A stretch of 57,739 nucleotides of DNA from IMG/VR virus record IMGVR_UViG_3300021138_000031, positions 1-57,739 of that record; one strand, given 5' to 3'. Within the stretch, counting starts at the first letter, position 1. Every line of letters starts with the position of its first letter. Source of the stretch: a virus. Shown here piece after piece: positions 45,277 through 52,936 of this stretch. The position numbers and the translations under genes were made by a program. The notes under the pieces are model-generated. The model worked only from the letters and a program-made list of their open reading frames with translations. It did no database searches and was not told the origin of the DNA.

Positions 45277-46268
45277 TGATTGTAACAAAGACTCCGTTAA
45301 GGATATCTTTCTTTGGGGGTGGAAGTGACATACCGCAGTACTACAACAAGTATCCAGGTATGGTCATCTCCACCTCTATTGATAAGAACATATACATCGC
45401 AGCCAATAAGTGTCAGGCCAACCACTTTAAGATCATCTACTCACAGCTCGAGCTGACTAATCATAGGGTAGACATCAAGCATGATCGCATCAAGGCAATC
45501 ATGGAATATTTTAATGTGTATGGCAATGTAGAGCTATGCAGTTTCTCTGACATTGATACTCGTGGTAGTGGATTAGGCTCATCTTCAACGTTCACCGTCG
45601 GTAGCTTACACGCTATGTTCGAGATGCTTGGTAAGAAGACTAATCGTCTTGAGTTAGCTGAGCTCGCGTCACATATCGAGATTAATATGTGCGGTGAGCC
45701 GATTGGTAAGCAGGATCAGTACGCTGCAGCCTTTGGTGGCTTCAACGTGATTAGGTTTAACTCATCAGGAGTTGAGGTGAGACCTGTCTTTATTAAGCCA
45801 TCTGTTGTTGAGGAGCTAAACGATAACTTATTGTGCTTCAACACTGGTGTCACAAGAGCAGCGTCTTCTGTGCTGAAAGAGCAGGTCAAGGGACTAGAGG
45901 GTGGCATTACGCAGAACACAACAATCAATCAGACATCCAGTCTTGTAGATATAGCTGAGGTAGCACTCAAGTATATAGAGAATGGACACTTAGATGACTT
46001 TGGTGCACTACTCGATACATCATGGCGCATCAAGAAGAAGTTGGCAAAGAGTATATCAAATCCTATCATAGATATAATGTATGAGCAGGGAATGAGCTGC
46101 GGCGCACTAGGTGGCAAGCTGCTCGGTGCAGGAGGCGGTGGCTACATGCTGTTCTATATACCGAAGAGTAAACAGGCACAACTCAGAGAGACGATGGCTG
46201 AAGAGGGATATAAACAGATGGACTTTAAGTTTACAGACAAGGGATCGACAGTGGAGCTATCTATATGA
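45276..46268 (+). CDS. hddA: GHMP kinase, D-glycero-D-manno-heptose 7-phosphate kinase-like
   Basis: A 330-residue sugar kinase. TPLRISFFGGGSDIPQYY (about 6-23) is the HddA-type substrate loop, DTRGSGLGSSSTFTVG (about 94-109) the GHMP ATP loop, and GGKLLGAGGGGYMLF the C-terminal motif. HddA kinases phosphorylate heptose 7-phosphate at C1. It overlaps the glycosyltransferase stop by 1 base and the isomerase by 4 bases, so the three are one unit. The symbol is by family resemblance. Confidence 0.86.
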   Translation: MIVTKTPLRISFFGGGSDIPQYYNKYPGMVISTSIDKNIYIAANKCQANHFKIIYSQLELTNHRVDIKHDRIKAIMEYFNVYGNVELCSFSDIDTRGSGLGSSSTFTVGSLHAMFEMLGKKTNRLELAELASHIEINMCGEPIGKQDQYAAAFGGFNVIRFNSSGVEVRPVFIKPSVVEELNDNLLCFNTGVTRAASSVLKEQVKGLEGGITQNTTINQTSSLVDIAEVALKYIENGHLDDFGALLDTSWRIKKKLAKSISNPIIDIMYEQGMSCGALGGKLLGAGGGGYMLFYIPKSKQAQLRETMAEEGYKQMDFKFTDKGSTVELSI

Positions 46269-46855
46269 CTTTAAGCAAATACATTCAGTATCTTAATCAA
46301 GCGCTAGACACTATCGACCAAGGCGATTATGCTGGTATGGTGTTTCATCTGACACACGCTGCTCGCACAAATAAGCCAGTCTATGTGTTTGGTAACGGTG
46401 GATCGGCTTCGACCGCAGACCACTTCGCATGTGACCACTCAAAGGGTGTGTTGACAGACACTGACTTTATTCCTAACGTTATCAGCCTGAGCTCGAACAT
46501 GGCACTGTTCTCTGCCTTGGCAAATGATATCGGTTATGACAGTGTGTTTAGTCACCAGCTCAGACACTTTCCTCATGATAATGGAATAGCCATCGGTATA
46601 TCAGCCAGCGGCAACTCACAGAACGTACTTAATGGATTAAATCAGGCAAGAGAGATGGGATTCACAACCATTGGTTTGGTTGGATTTGATGGCGGTAAGA
46701 TGAAGAGTGAAAGCCTGTGTGATATACTAATCCATGTCAAGTCGACCAACTATGGCATTGTTGAGGACTGCCACTCGATCATCATGCATACCACATCTCA
46801 GGAGATACGTACAAGCAATCTTAAGGGTGACCCCGACCATATCCCCAAACTATAA
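46265..46855 (+). CDS. gmhA: SIS-domain sedoheptulose-7-phosphate isomerase
   Basis: A 196-residue SIS protein. YVFGNGGSASTADHFACDHS (about 41-60) and IGISASGNSQNVLNG (about 117-131) are the GmhA signatures. GmhA turns sedoheptulose 7-phosphate into D-glycero-D-manno-heptose 7-phosphate, the substrate of the kinase before it. A phosphatase and a nucleotidyltransferase are still needed; candidates are the HAD proteins at 25728 and 56496 and the enzyme at 5762, or host enzymes. Confidence 0.88.
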   Translation: MTLSKYIQYLNQALDTIDQGDYAGMVFHLTHAARTNKPVYVFGNGGSASTADHFACDHSKGVLTDTDFIPNVISLSSNMALFSALANDIGYDSVFSHQLRHFPHDNGIAIGISASGNSQNVLNGLNQAREMGFTTIGLVGFDGGKMKSESLCDILIHVKSTNYGIVEDCHSIIMHTTSQEIRTSNLKGDPDHIPKL

Positions 46856-46858
46856 ATA
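46851..46858 (+). promoter_or_regulatory. T4-type late promoter
   Basis: Perfect TATAAATA at the end of gmhA, directly followed by an early-type promoter, so the genes from 46901 can be made both early and late. Confidence 0.65.
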
Positions 46859-46862
46859 ATTG

Positions 46863-46891
46863 TGTACATTATTGCAGACTTGATTTAATAT
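46863..46891 (+). promoter_or_regulatory. Early-type promoter (TGTACA-17-TAATAT)
   Basis: TTGTGTACATTA context, 17-bp spacer and TAATAT, 10 bp before ATG 46901. Confidence 0.78.
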
Positions 46892-46900
46892 AGGAATATT

Positions 46901-47299
46901 ATGGATAACATCATCAAGTTCCCTAACAAAAAGACACCATATACCGGTGAGCCCAGGTCCTTCGAGGACGTGGATAATATGGTCGATGAGTTAAAGATGC
47001 ACCATGTCTATGAAACTTTACAAGTAATATTGCCGATGCTGTTTAGCAGGCTAGACGCTGCTGGATTTGACTTCGGTGTTGAGGAAGGGGAACCAGACCC
47101 ATTCATCAAGGACGGCGCGTTCGCTGTCGAGGCAATACGTGCCATGCTGTGTAAGTATCACGGCTTATATCACCCATTCTCAGACATCGCAGAGCATATA
47201 TTTGTACCAGACGATGAGGATGAGTACGGCACACTAAAGATCGTTGAGGCGATAACAGTTAAGTTCAAAGACACCAACGCAGAGGAAGGAAACGGCTAA
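46901..47299 (+). CDS. Conserved T4-like phage protein
   Basis: A 132-residue acidic protein. The N-terminal IIKFPNKKT and the middle HVYETLQVILPMLFSRLDAA, AVEAIRAMLCKYHGLYHPF then DIAEHIFV are typical of a small family beside the T4-like RNase H gene. Helical and soluble. GAATATT before ATG 46901 is a poor ribosome site. Function unknown. Confidence 0.75.
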   Translation: MDNIIKFPNKKTPYTGEPRSFEDVDNMVDELKMHHVYETLQVILPMLFSRLDAAGFDFGVEEGEPDPFIKDGAFAVEAIRAMLCKYHGLYHPFSDIAEHIFVPDDEDEYGTLKIVEAITVKFKDTNAEEGNG

Positions 47300-47311
47300 G
47301 GCCGATACATC

Positions 47312-48157
47312 ATGATTATAGTTGACCTATCACAGGTAATGCTATCCAACCTAATGATGCAGTTAGGCAATCACACTAACGCACAGGTTGAGGAGAATAT
47401 GGTTCGGCACATGGTATTGAACTCTCTTAGATCATATCGCAGTAAGTTTGCCGACGAGTACGGCGAGTTAGTCATAGCGTGTGACAACAAGAACTACTGG
47501 CGTAAACAAACATTCCCCTACTACAAAGCCAACCGCAAAAAGAATATCGAGAAGTCAGAGCTTGATTGGGCAAGCATCTTCGACTGCATGAACAAGATAC
47601 GTGCAGAGTTGAAGGAGTTCTTTCCTTATAAGGTGATCGATATCGAGACTTGTGAGGCAGACGACATCATAGCTACACTAGTGACTGCTAGTGTAGACGA
47701 GGACGTATTGATCTTATCAGGTGACAAGGACTTCATTCAGTTGCAGAAGTTTAGCAACGTGAAGCAGTATGATCCTGTTCGTAAGAAGTGGATCACTCAT
47801 GATAATCCTGACCGATACCTAGACGAGCACATCTTGAAGGGTGATAGCGGTGACGGTATCCCTAACGTGTTGTCGCCCGACGACGTGTTTGTCACAGGTG
47901 GCAGACAGAAGCCATTGACACAGAAGAAGATCGACGCGTTCATTGAGTTGAGCATCGAGGCCAAGTTCGACCACCCACAGTGGCGTAACTACTGGCGTAA
48001 CAAGACTCTGATCGATCTTACTATGATTCCTAAAGAAGTACAGGAGAAGATCTTGGCTGAATACAATGGTCAGGAAGTAAAGACCAGAGACAAGCTGTTT
48101 GATTATTTTATTGCTCACAGGTTAAAACACCTAGTAGAGCACATTCAGGAGTATTGA
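47312..48157 (+). CDS. rnh: 5'-3' exonuclease, T4 RNase H (FEN-1 family)
   Basis: A 281-residue nuclease. IIVDLSQVMLSN, IACDNKNYWRKQTFPYYKAN, ETCEADDIIATLV and LSGDKDFIQLQ carry the metal-binding acids, and GDSGDGIPNVLSPDD the helix-hairpin-helix region. T4 RNase H (305 residues) removes RNA primers and adjacent DNA from lagging-strand fragments. It lies downstream of dual late and early promoters. Symbol by homology to T4 rnh. Confidence 0.93.
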   Translation: MIIVDLSQVMLSNLMMQLGNHTNAQVEENMVRHMVLNSLRSYRSKFADEYGELVIACDNKNYWRKQTFPYYKANRKKNIEKSELDWASIFDCMNKIRAELKEFFPYKVIDIETCEADDIIATLVTASVDEDVLILSGDKDFIQLQKFSNVKQYDPVRKKWITHDNPDRYLDEHILKGDSGDGIPNVLSPDDVFVTGGRQKPLTQKKIDAFIELSIEAKFDHPQWRNYWRNKTLIDLTMIPKEVQEKILAEYNGQEVKTRDKLFDYFIAHRLKHLVEHIQEY

Positions 48158-48158
48158 T

Positions 48159-48623
48159 ATGGGTATGGTTATAGGTGTGGCTGAGTTCCTCGAGAAGGTC
48201 TCTAAGCTAAAGTCACGTAAAGAGAAGGTCGAGGCACTGAAGGCTAATGACTTCTTCTCACTGAAGACAGTATTACAGGGTGCATTCCATCCTAATCTCG
48301 AGTGGTTATTGCCGCCGGGTCAACCACCATTTAAGGCTAACGAGCTGCAAGACCAAGAGAACATGCTTCACAAAGAGGCGCGTAGACTCGTGTATTTTGT
48401 GAAGAACGGTCAGCCTGTAAGGTCACAGACCCAGCGCGAGGCTATGTTCATTGAGTTGCTTGAGGCAGTGACACCAGCCGACGCGCTGTTGCTGTGTGCC
48501 ATCAAGGAGAAGAAATTGCCGTACAAGGGGATCACGGCAGACATTGTAGCAGAAGCATTCCCTGGTCTATTAGGAGAGGAGCCAAAAAAGTCAGATGGGC
48601 AAGTCGAAGCACAGCAAGCATAA
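48159..48623 (+). CDS. DUF6433-like conserved T4-like protein
   Basis: A 154-residue protein. ANDFFSLKTVLQGAFHPNLE then WLLPPGQPPFKAN (about 29-61), and REAMFIELLEAVTPADALLL, match a family found across T4-like phages with no known function. Starts 1 base after rnh. Its last 29 bases overlap the next gene. Confidence 0.78.
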   Translation: MGMVIGVAEFLEKVSKLKSRKEKVEALKANDFFSLKTVLQGAFHPNLEWLLPPGQPPFKANELQDQENMLHKEARRLVYFVKNGQPVRSQTQREAMFIELLEAVTPADALLLCAIKEKKLPYKGITADIVAEAFPGLLGEEPKKSDGQVEAQQA

Positions 48624-48864
48624 CGACCGCTATGCGGACCGTGAGTACATGGACGGTTACGGCGTTACGAAGCGCAATAAGGAGAGTCGTAAAGAGAAGC
48701 GCGTAGAGTATCTTCTGCGCACTAAGAATATCGATAACCTTATCGAGGAAGAGGACGAGGGACTTGACCCGATGGACTATGACTATCTAGAAGAGCTTGA
48801 GCTACTAGACCTATTAGACGAGAAAGGCTTGAGACATGCCCACCTACAACCTGATGAACACTGA
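48595..48864 (+). CDS. Small charged protein
   Basis: An 89-residue protein with a basic first half (MGKSKHSKHNDRYADREYMD, RKEKRVEYLLR) and a very acidic second half (IEEEDEGLDPMDYDYLEELE). Overlaps both neighbours by about 29 bases in other frames. The compact nesting of three genes here is typical of phage operons. No family recognised. Confidence 0.7.
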   Translation: MGKSKHSKHNDRYADREYMDGYGVTKRNKESRKEKRVEYLLRTKNIDNLIEEEDEGLDPMDYDYLEELELLDLLDEKGLRHAHLQPDEH

Positions 48865-49072
48865 TACGGGCGAGGAGTTTGAGATGTTTATGAGCTACTC
48901 AGACTTAGAGAAGTATTTGGCAGAGAATGCAAACGTGCAGCAGTTAGTATCTGCCCCAGCAATTGTGTCAGGAGTGGCGACCAAGCCTGACGCAGGATTT
49001 CGTGATGTATTAAAGCGAATTAAAAGGGAGAACTCACGAGGCTTTAAGCGCTCGACAGTAAACACGTTTTAA
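48836..49072 (+). CDS. FmdB-like small conserved phage protein
   Basis: A 78-residue protein. MPTYNLMNTDTGEEFEMFMS and the later PAIVSGVATKPDAGFRDVLK are a pattern common in T4-like phages and related to FmdB-type zinc ribbons, but the cysteines are missing. Overlaps the previous gene by 29 bases. Function unknown. Confidence 0.78.
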   Translation: MPTYNLMNTDTGEEFEMFMSYSDLEKYLAENANVQQLVSAPAIVSGVATKPDAGFRDVLKRIKRENSRGFKRSTVNTF

Positions 49073-49096
49073 CACTAACCAATAAGAAGAATACCT

Positions 49097-49843
49097 ATGG
49101 AAACAACCGAGCGTCTAACGAGAAAACAGAGAAGAGTAGCAAGACAGCAGGGAATTAAGCCGGAAGAGAACATAGTCAAGTTAAATTTCAGGCTCAAGTA
49201 TATCGAGCCGATGACTAAGAACCAGCAGCGTGCGTTCGAGGCATACGAGGACGGTAAGAATATGATGCTGCATGGTATAGCGGGAACAGGTAAGTCCTTC
49301 ATATCGTGTTATATGGCGATGAGAGAGATCATCGACGGTTCTGACAGGTTTAAGAAGTTGGTTATTGTTAGGTCGGTGGTGCCGACTAGAGATATGGGAT
49401 TTCTACCAGGTAATAACAAGGAGAAGACCAAGGTATATGAGGCACCGTATCAGTCTATATTCACAGAGATGTTTGGCCGCTCAGACGCTTATGAGTACCT
49501 TAAGCAGAAGGGTTTTGTCGACTTCATATCTACCTCATTTATTAGGGGGATTACTCTTAACGACTGTATCGTTGTTGTGGATGAGATCGCTAATCTTACT
49601 ATTCACGAGTTAGACTCAGTTATAACCAGAGTCGGTAAGAACTGTAAGATACTATTCTGCGGTGACTTCAGGCAGTCAGACTTCACAAGGTATGCCGACC
49701 GAGAGGGACTGAAGGACTTTATGAAGATCATCAACAAGATGAAGAGCTTCGAGTTCGTGGAGTTCGACGAGAATGACATCGTTCGATCCAGCATGGTCAA
49801 GGAGTATATTATAGCCAAGGATCGGTTGGGGATAGTTGCATGA
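49097..49843 (+). CDS. phoH: PhoH-like ATPase
   Basis: A 248-residue P-loop ATPase. MLHGIAGTGKSFISCYMA is Walker A, IVIVRSVVPTRDMGFLPGN and CIVVVDEIANLT (Walker B) are the PhoH signatures, and FCGDFRQSDFTR is sensor-like. The family is widespread in phages and is thought to act on RNA, perhaps as a helicase with nucleases; its role is unsettled. A poor ribosome site (AAGAATACCT) precedes ATG 49097. Confidence 0.93.
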   Translation: METTERLTRKQRRVARQQGIKPEENIVKLNFRLKYIEPMTKNQQRAFEAYEDGKNMMLHGIAGTGKSFISCYMAMREIIDGSDRFKKLVIVRSVVPTRDMGFLPGNNKEKTKVYEAPYQSIFTEMFGRSDAYEYLKQKGFVDFISTSFIRGITLNDCIVVVDEIANLTIHELDSVITRVGKNCKILFCGDFRQSDFTRYADREGLKDFMKIINKMKSFEFVEFDENDIVRSSMVKEYIIAKDRLGIVA

Positions 49844-50049
49844 TGTACGAGAATGAAGAGTATGCTGAGTGGTTGGCAGCATTCATACAAGACTACCTGA
49901 TGCAGCAGTTACAATCTGGCCGATCGGTCGTGATGGAGTCAGAGATATGGCAGATGTTGGGTACACCGATGCCTGCCGGACACAAGGAGCAGAAGTTCGT
50001 ATTGAGAGAATACGTCGATAACGTAATACCGTTTAAGAGACCAAATTAG
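49840..50049 (+). CDS. Small conserved protein after phoH
   Basis: A 69-residue helical protein (MMYENEEYAEWLAAFIQDYL ... VIPFKRPN). Two adjacent ATGs (49840 and 49843) overlap the phoH stop, so translation is coupled. An early promoter follows directly. No family recognised. Confidence 0.7.
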   Translation: MMYENEEYAEWLAAFIQDYLMQQLQSGRSVVMESEIWQMLGTPMPAGHKEQKFVLREYVDNVIPFKRPN

Positions 50050-50052
50050 TTG

Positions 50053-50081
50053 TGTACATTAATTTTATTATGTGATAGGAT
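50053..50081 (+). promoter_or_regulatory. Early-type promoter (TGTACA-17-TAGGAT)
   Basis: TTGTGTACATTA context and 17-bp spacing; 6 bp before ATG 50088, so the message may be nearly leaderless. Confidence 0.7.
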
Positions 50082-50087
50082 TATAGA

Positions 50088-50738
50088 ATGAGAAGAGTAT
50101 TCGAGCACGACCCGTTGCCGGCACTTGGCGTGACCAGAGTGATGCGGCACGACAAGCGGTACTACGTGTGTCCGACCGGCACCTATCAGTCGGTCACCAC
50201 CATCATCGGCGACCACATGGGCAAGGAGCATCTCGACGCGTGGAGAGCTCGTGTCGGTGAGGAGCAGGCTAGCAAGATCACGACTCAGGCAGCTAACAGA
50301 GGGACTGCAGTTCACGAGTTGTGTGAGAATTACCTGAACAACTACGAGGACTTCGCTCGTAGGGCAATGCCGTCTAATATACTGACATTCAATGGTATTC
50401 GACCAGTTCTTGACCAGCATATCGGCAAGATATATGGTATCGAGCACATGCTATACTCACCGACGCTTAAGGCAGCAGGAACCTCTGACCTTATAGCCGA
50501 GTATGACGGTGTCAACTCGATCATCGACTTCAAGACATCTCTTAAGCCAAAACGTGAAGAGTGGATCACCAACTACTTTCTTCAGTCGACCGTGTATGCT
50601 ATGATGGTGGAGGAGATGTATGGTATACCTGTCCCACAGTTTGTGATTATTATAGCTGTTGACCATGAGGAACCACAGGTATTCGTGAAGCAGAAAGACC
50701 AGTATGTGGACACAGTGAAGGATATATTCATACGATGA
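50088..50738 (+). CDS. PD-(D/E)xK family exonuclease-like protein
   Basis: A 216-residue RecB-type nuclease fold. QAANRGTAVHELCENYLNNY (about 66-85) is motif I, AGTSDLIAEYDGVNSIIDFK (about 128-147) holds the catalytic D...DxK, and NYFLQSTVYAMMVEEMYG the conserved Q..Y helix. All catalytic residues are present. Relatives are annotated as exonucleases in T4-like phages and probably act in DNA processing or host DNA breakdown. Overlaps the next gene by 4 bases. Confidence 0.85.
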   Translation: MRRVFEHDPLPALGVTRVMRHDKRYYVCPTGTYQSVTTIIGDHMGKEHLDAWRARVGEEQASKITTQAANRGTAVHELCENYLNNYEDFARRAMPSNILTFNGIRPVLDQHIGKIYGIEHMLYSPTLKAAGTSDLIAEYDGVNSIIDFKTSLKPKREEWITNYFLQSTVYAMMVEEMYGIPVPQFVIIIAVDHEEPQVFVKQKDQYVDTVKDIFIR

Positions 50739-51049
50739 AGACTCATAAGATCTTAGAGTTGAAGGACGCGCCGAAGGACTCGGTGAAGTTAGCCGACCTG
50801 TTGTTTAAGGCGGCTTACGAGTATTTTTGTGCCTGTATACCTGAGCAACCGCACGACTATATACTGAAGGTCGCACAGGACTCGGCTAATGATAAGATCA
50901 AGAATGCTATCGATAACTATAAGACTTATGACTGGCCACTATTCGAGAGTCTAGTCAATGAGATCAACACGTACCGTAAGCTGGCATCGATGAACGACAC
51001 GGCTCACATGACGTACGTCAATCCAAACAAGACGCGCTGGTCACATTAG
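50735..51049 (+). CDS. Unknown helical early protein
   Basis: A 104-residue helical protein (MKTHKILELKDAPKDSVKLA...), with FKAAYEYFCACIPEQPHDYI in the middle. Its ATG overlaps the nuclease stop and its own stop begins the following terminator. No family recognised. Likely made early with the nuclease. Confidence 0.7.
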   Translation: MKTHKILELKDAPKDSVKLADLLFKAAYEYFCACIPEQPHDYILKVAQDSANDKIKNAIDNYKTYDWPLFESLVNEINTYRKLASMNDTAHMTYVNPNKTRWSH

Positions 51050-51070
51050 GTCCACTTCTGGACCTTTTTT
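51048..51070 (+). terminator. GGTCCA-family terminator, copy 1
   Basis: AGGTCCA and TGGACCT with a CTTC loop, then TTTTTT. It overlaps the stop codon of the preceding gene. Confidence 0.9.
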
Positions 51071-51089
51071 ACATATAGGATGCACACAC

Positions 51090-51503
51090 ATGATAACACT
51101 ACCAGCAGGCCGATACCTGATCGGCGACCTATGCTACCGCGACGAGGACGTGTGGGACCAGATGATCTCCACTAAGGGAATGAGTGGTAAAGTACACAGC
51201 TCATACGAGGGAACAGACCACTCCTTCGTCATTCTCAACACAAAATACGGTGACGGATCATACTCCGACAACAACGAGAATGTCTATTACGTAGACAGCG
51301 GAACGATAGGCATCATGAGTTGGGATAAAGGAACCTCATTCAACTCACCAATGGCCAGAGTCTTCGAGTTTACAGAAAGCTTTCAGGTATACAATGACAA
51401 GGGAAAGCTGCACTTCGGCAATATCGTCATCGACACAGATCCAGAACCTGTAGAACAGGTAGACTCAGAGTCACCGTATATCAACGAGGACGATGACGAA
51501 TAG
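51090..51503 (+). CDS. Conserved phage beta-protein
   Basis: A 137-residue protein. LPAGRYLIGDLCYRDEDVW at the start, NTKYGDGSYSDNNENVYYVD then SGTIGIM in the middle and FEFTESFQVYNDKGKLHFGN near the end form a family common in phages with no known role. An acidic tail ends ESPYINEDDDE. Beta-rich, cytoplasmic. Its TAG stop starts a hairpin of the GGTCCA family. Confidence 0.78.
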   Translation: MITLPAGRYLIGDLCYRDEDVWDQMISTKGMSGKVHSSYEGTDHSFVILNTKYGDGSYSDNNENVYYVDSGTIGIMSWDKGTSFNSPMARVFEFTESFQVYNDKGKLHFGNIVIDTDPEPVEQVDSESPYINEDDDE

Positions 51504-51605
51504 GTCCAAAGTGGACCTACTTTGGTCCATTCTGGACCTAATTTAAACCGCATTAAATTAAACAAACGCGAGGTAAGGCTTCGCAAAAGCGTCCACAATG
51601 GACCT
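51501..51605 (+). repeat. GGTCCA-family hairpin repeats, copies 2-4
   Basis: Three palindromes lie in a row: TAGGTCCA/TGGACCTA (51501-51519), GGTCCA/TGGACC (51524-51538) and GTCCA/TGGAC (51591-51603). None has a proper T-run except the weak AAATTTT after the last. They share the stem of the terminators at 51048 and 51935. Confidence 0.75.
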
Positions 51606-51636
51606 AAATTTTGTTCGTGTCAGGCGCACTTTTTTG

Positions 51637-51665
51637 TGTACATAAGCCACAAATCATCGTACTGT
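51637..51665 (+). promoter_or_regulatory. Early promoter (TGTACA-17-TACTGT)
   Basis: Boxes at the standard spacing, followed by AAGAATATAAGC. Directly preceded by GCGCACTTTTTTG, a boundary almost identical to the one before the promoter at 53259. Confidence 0.85.
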
Positions 51666-51704
51666 AAGAATATAAGCTAAAGCAAACACACACGGAGACA
51701 CACG

Positions 51705-51932
51705 ATGAGCAATACATTCTCGGTAGCCTTGTACTTCAAGATCTCTGACTACACGCTGAGCATGCTGGACAACCTCGAGGGCTATGAGGACTATGCGGTC
51801 GAGGAGATCGCACAGATCTTCCAAGACTTCGTAGAGCGTGAGCTGAAGCGTCAGGGCAAGACTCATGAGCGGTTCATTCAGGACATCTGCATACAGACAA
51901 ACGAGTCTATGCAAGAGATGATCGGAGAGTAA
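51705..51932 (+). CDS. Small early protein, unknown
   Basis: A 75-residue acidic, helical protein (MSNTFSVALYFKISDYTLSM...), with MLDNLEGYEDYAVEEIAQIF in the middle. CGGAGACACACG precedes ATG 51705. It has its own early promoter and a terminator 2 bases after its stop, so it is a one-gene unit. Such short early proteins often bind host enzymes; the target is unknown. Confidence 0.72.
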   Translation: MSNTFSVALYFKISDYTLSMLDNLEGYEDYAVEEIAQIFQDFVERELKRQGKTHERFIQDICIQTNESMQEMIGE

Positions 51933-51934
51933 GA

Positions 51935-51961
51935 TAGGTCCACAATGGACCTATTTTTTTT
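51935..51961 (+). terminator. GGTCCA-family terminator, copy 5
   Basis: TAGGTCCA and TGGACCTA with a CAA loop, followed by eight T. The stem is identical to that of copy 2. Confidence 0.92.
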
Positions 51962-51982
51962 ATGTCACAGCGAAAATAGTTG

Positions 51983-52011
51983 TGTACATTATTCTCAACT
52001 TATCGTACAGT
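51983..52011 (+). promoter_or_regulatory. Early promoter (TGTACA-17-TACAGT)
   Basis: Full consensus with AAGAATATAAGC downstream and the ACTATGGAGACTGTC leader before ATG 52048. Confidence 0.87.
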
Positions 52012-52047
52012 AAGAATATAAGCTGTGGTTACACTATGGAGACTGTC

Positions 52048-52212
52048 ATGAACATGTACACTAAGATGATCGCTGAGGTTGTAGGCTGTGACACGGATCG
52101 GGCACTGCGTATTCAGGACTATATGGAGTCTGATATGGACATCGACTTCTCTGAGTCCTCTGAGCGTGCGCTTAAGCGTCTTATCAAACTGGCGGCTGAG
52201 GCGGTTCAATGA
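52048..52212 (+). CDS. Small early protein, unknown
   Basis: A 54-residue acidic helical protein (MNMYTKMIAEVVGCDTDRAL...). ATG 52048 is the start expected from the common early leader; an in-frame ATG at 51982 would lie on the promoter. Stop overlaps the next start as ATGA. No family recognised. Confidence 0.7.
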   Translation: MNMYTKMIAEVVGCDTDRALRIQDYMESDMDIDFSESSERALKRLIKLAAEAVQ

Positions 52213-52454
52213 GTCAGGAACTGATGATGCTGGAGAGGCTGCCACTGGAGCGCGGCAAGCAGGTACTGAAGGAGCACCTGACTGAGGTGATACAGGATCC
52301 TGTGCAGCTGAAGATGATGCTGAACGACATCGACAGGAACTGCAGGAAGCCGTACGACGTGATGCGCATGTACTGGAACAGCCGTCTGTCCTCTGAGGGG
52401 ATGGGCGTGGCCAACTCTAGCTGGAGCCAGCGAAAGAAAGTTGTCGTAGGCTAA
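52209..52454 (+). CDS. Small early protein, unknown
   Basis: An 81-residue helical protein (MSQELMMLERLPLERGKQVL...), basic at the end (SSWSQRKKVVVG). Translationally coupled to the gene before it. No recognised domain. Higher GC than the late genes. Confidence 0.7.
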   Translation: MSQELMMLERLPLERGKQVLKEHLTEVIQDPVQLKMMLNDIDRNCRKPYDVMRMYWNSRLSSEGMGVANSSWSQRKKVVVG

Positions 52455-52463
52455 AAATAGTTG

Positions 52464-52492
52464 TGTACATAATCAGAAGATTATCGTACTGT
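52464..52492 (+). promoter_or_regulatory. Early promoter (TGTACA-17-TACTGT)
   Basis: Consensus boxes with AAGAATATAAGT downstream. The leader to ATG 52543 is longer and includes an ACACACAC run. Confidence 0.85.
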
Positions 52493-52542
52493 AAGAATAT
52501 AAGTTGAACACACACACACTAAGCTGAACACGGAGATTGATC

Positions 52543-52827
52543 ATGGTAGATGTTTTTGTAGTTACCGGTGCGCACCAATACCGCGTTGGGTCCACCCAAT
52601 ACGAGGGCGAGGAGTTTGTGGGGGTGTACGCCTCCCTAGAGGATGCTCAGGCTGCCGCCGAGTCGTACGCCGACCGCGCCGCCAACGACGATCGGTCGCA
52701 GGGGAACATCTCTCCGGCCGACTTCTACAACGTCTATCAGGTTGAGCTGGGCCGAGCCGGCCGCTGGCACTCCAACGAGGACGTGGTGTGGCAGTACGTG
52801 GTCGACCAGCCGGAAGACGAGGAGTGA
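52543..52827 (+). CDS. Small early protein, unknown
   Basis: A 94-residue acidic protein (MVDVFVVTGAHQYRVGSTQY...), with FVGVYASLEDAQAAAESYAD in the middle and an acidic end. CGGAGATTGATC precedes ATG 52543. The gene is clearly more GC-rich than its surroundings, suggesting separate origin. Its strand-helix pattern resembles small phage proteins that sense or mimic; none can be named. Confidence 0.7.
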   Translation: MVDVFVVTGAHQYRVGSTQYEGEEFVGVYASLEDAQAAAESYADRAANDDRSQGNISPADFYNVYQVELGRAGRWHSNEDVVWQYVVDQPEDEE

Positions 52828-52882
52828 TCTAAGCCATTGACGTCGTTGAGTAAAAAAAGTTCATCTTTTTAGAAAAAACTGG

Positions 52883-52911
52883 TTGACATATTCTGGACTT
52901 CCACTTAGTAT
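52883..52911 (+). promoter_or_regulatory. Early promoter with consensus -35 (TTGACA-17-TAGTAT)
   Basis: TTGACA at the place where other copies have TGTACA, same 17-bp spacing and the same AAGAATATAACC downstream. It shows that TGTACA is the -35 box of this family. Confidence 0.88.
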
Positions 52912-52936
52912 AAGAATATAACCAATGGAGACTACC

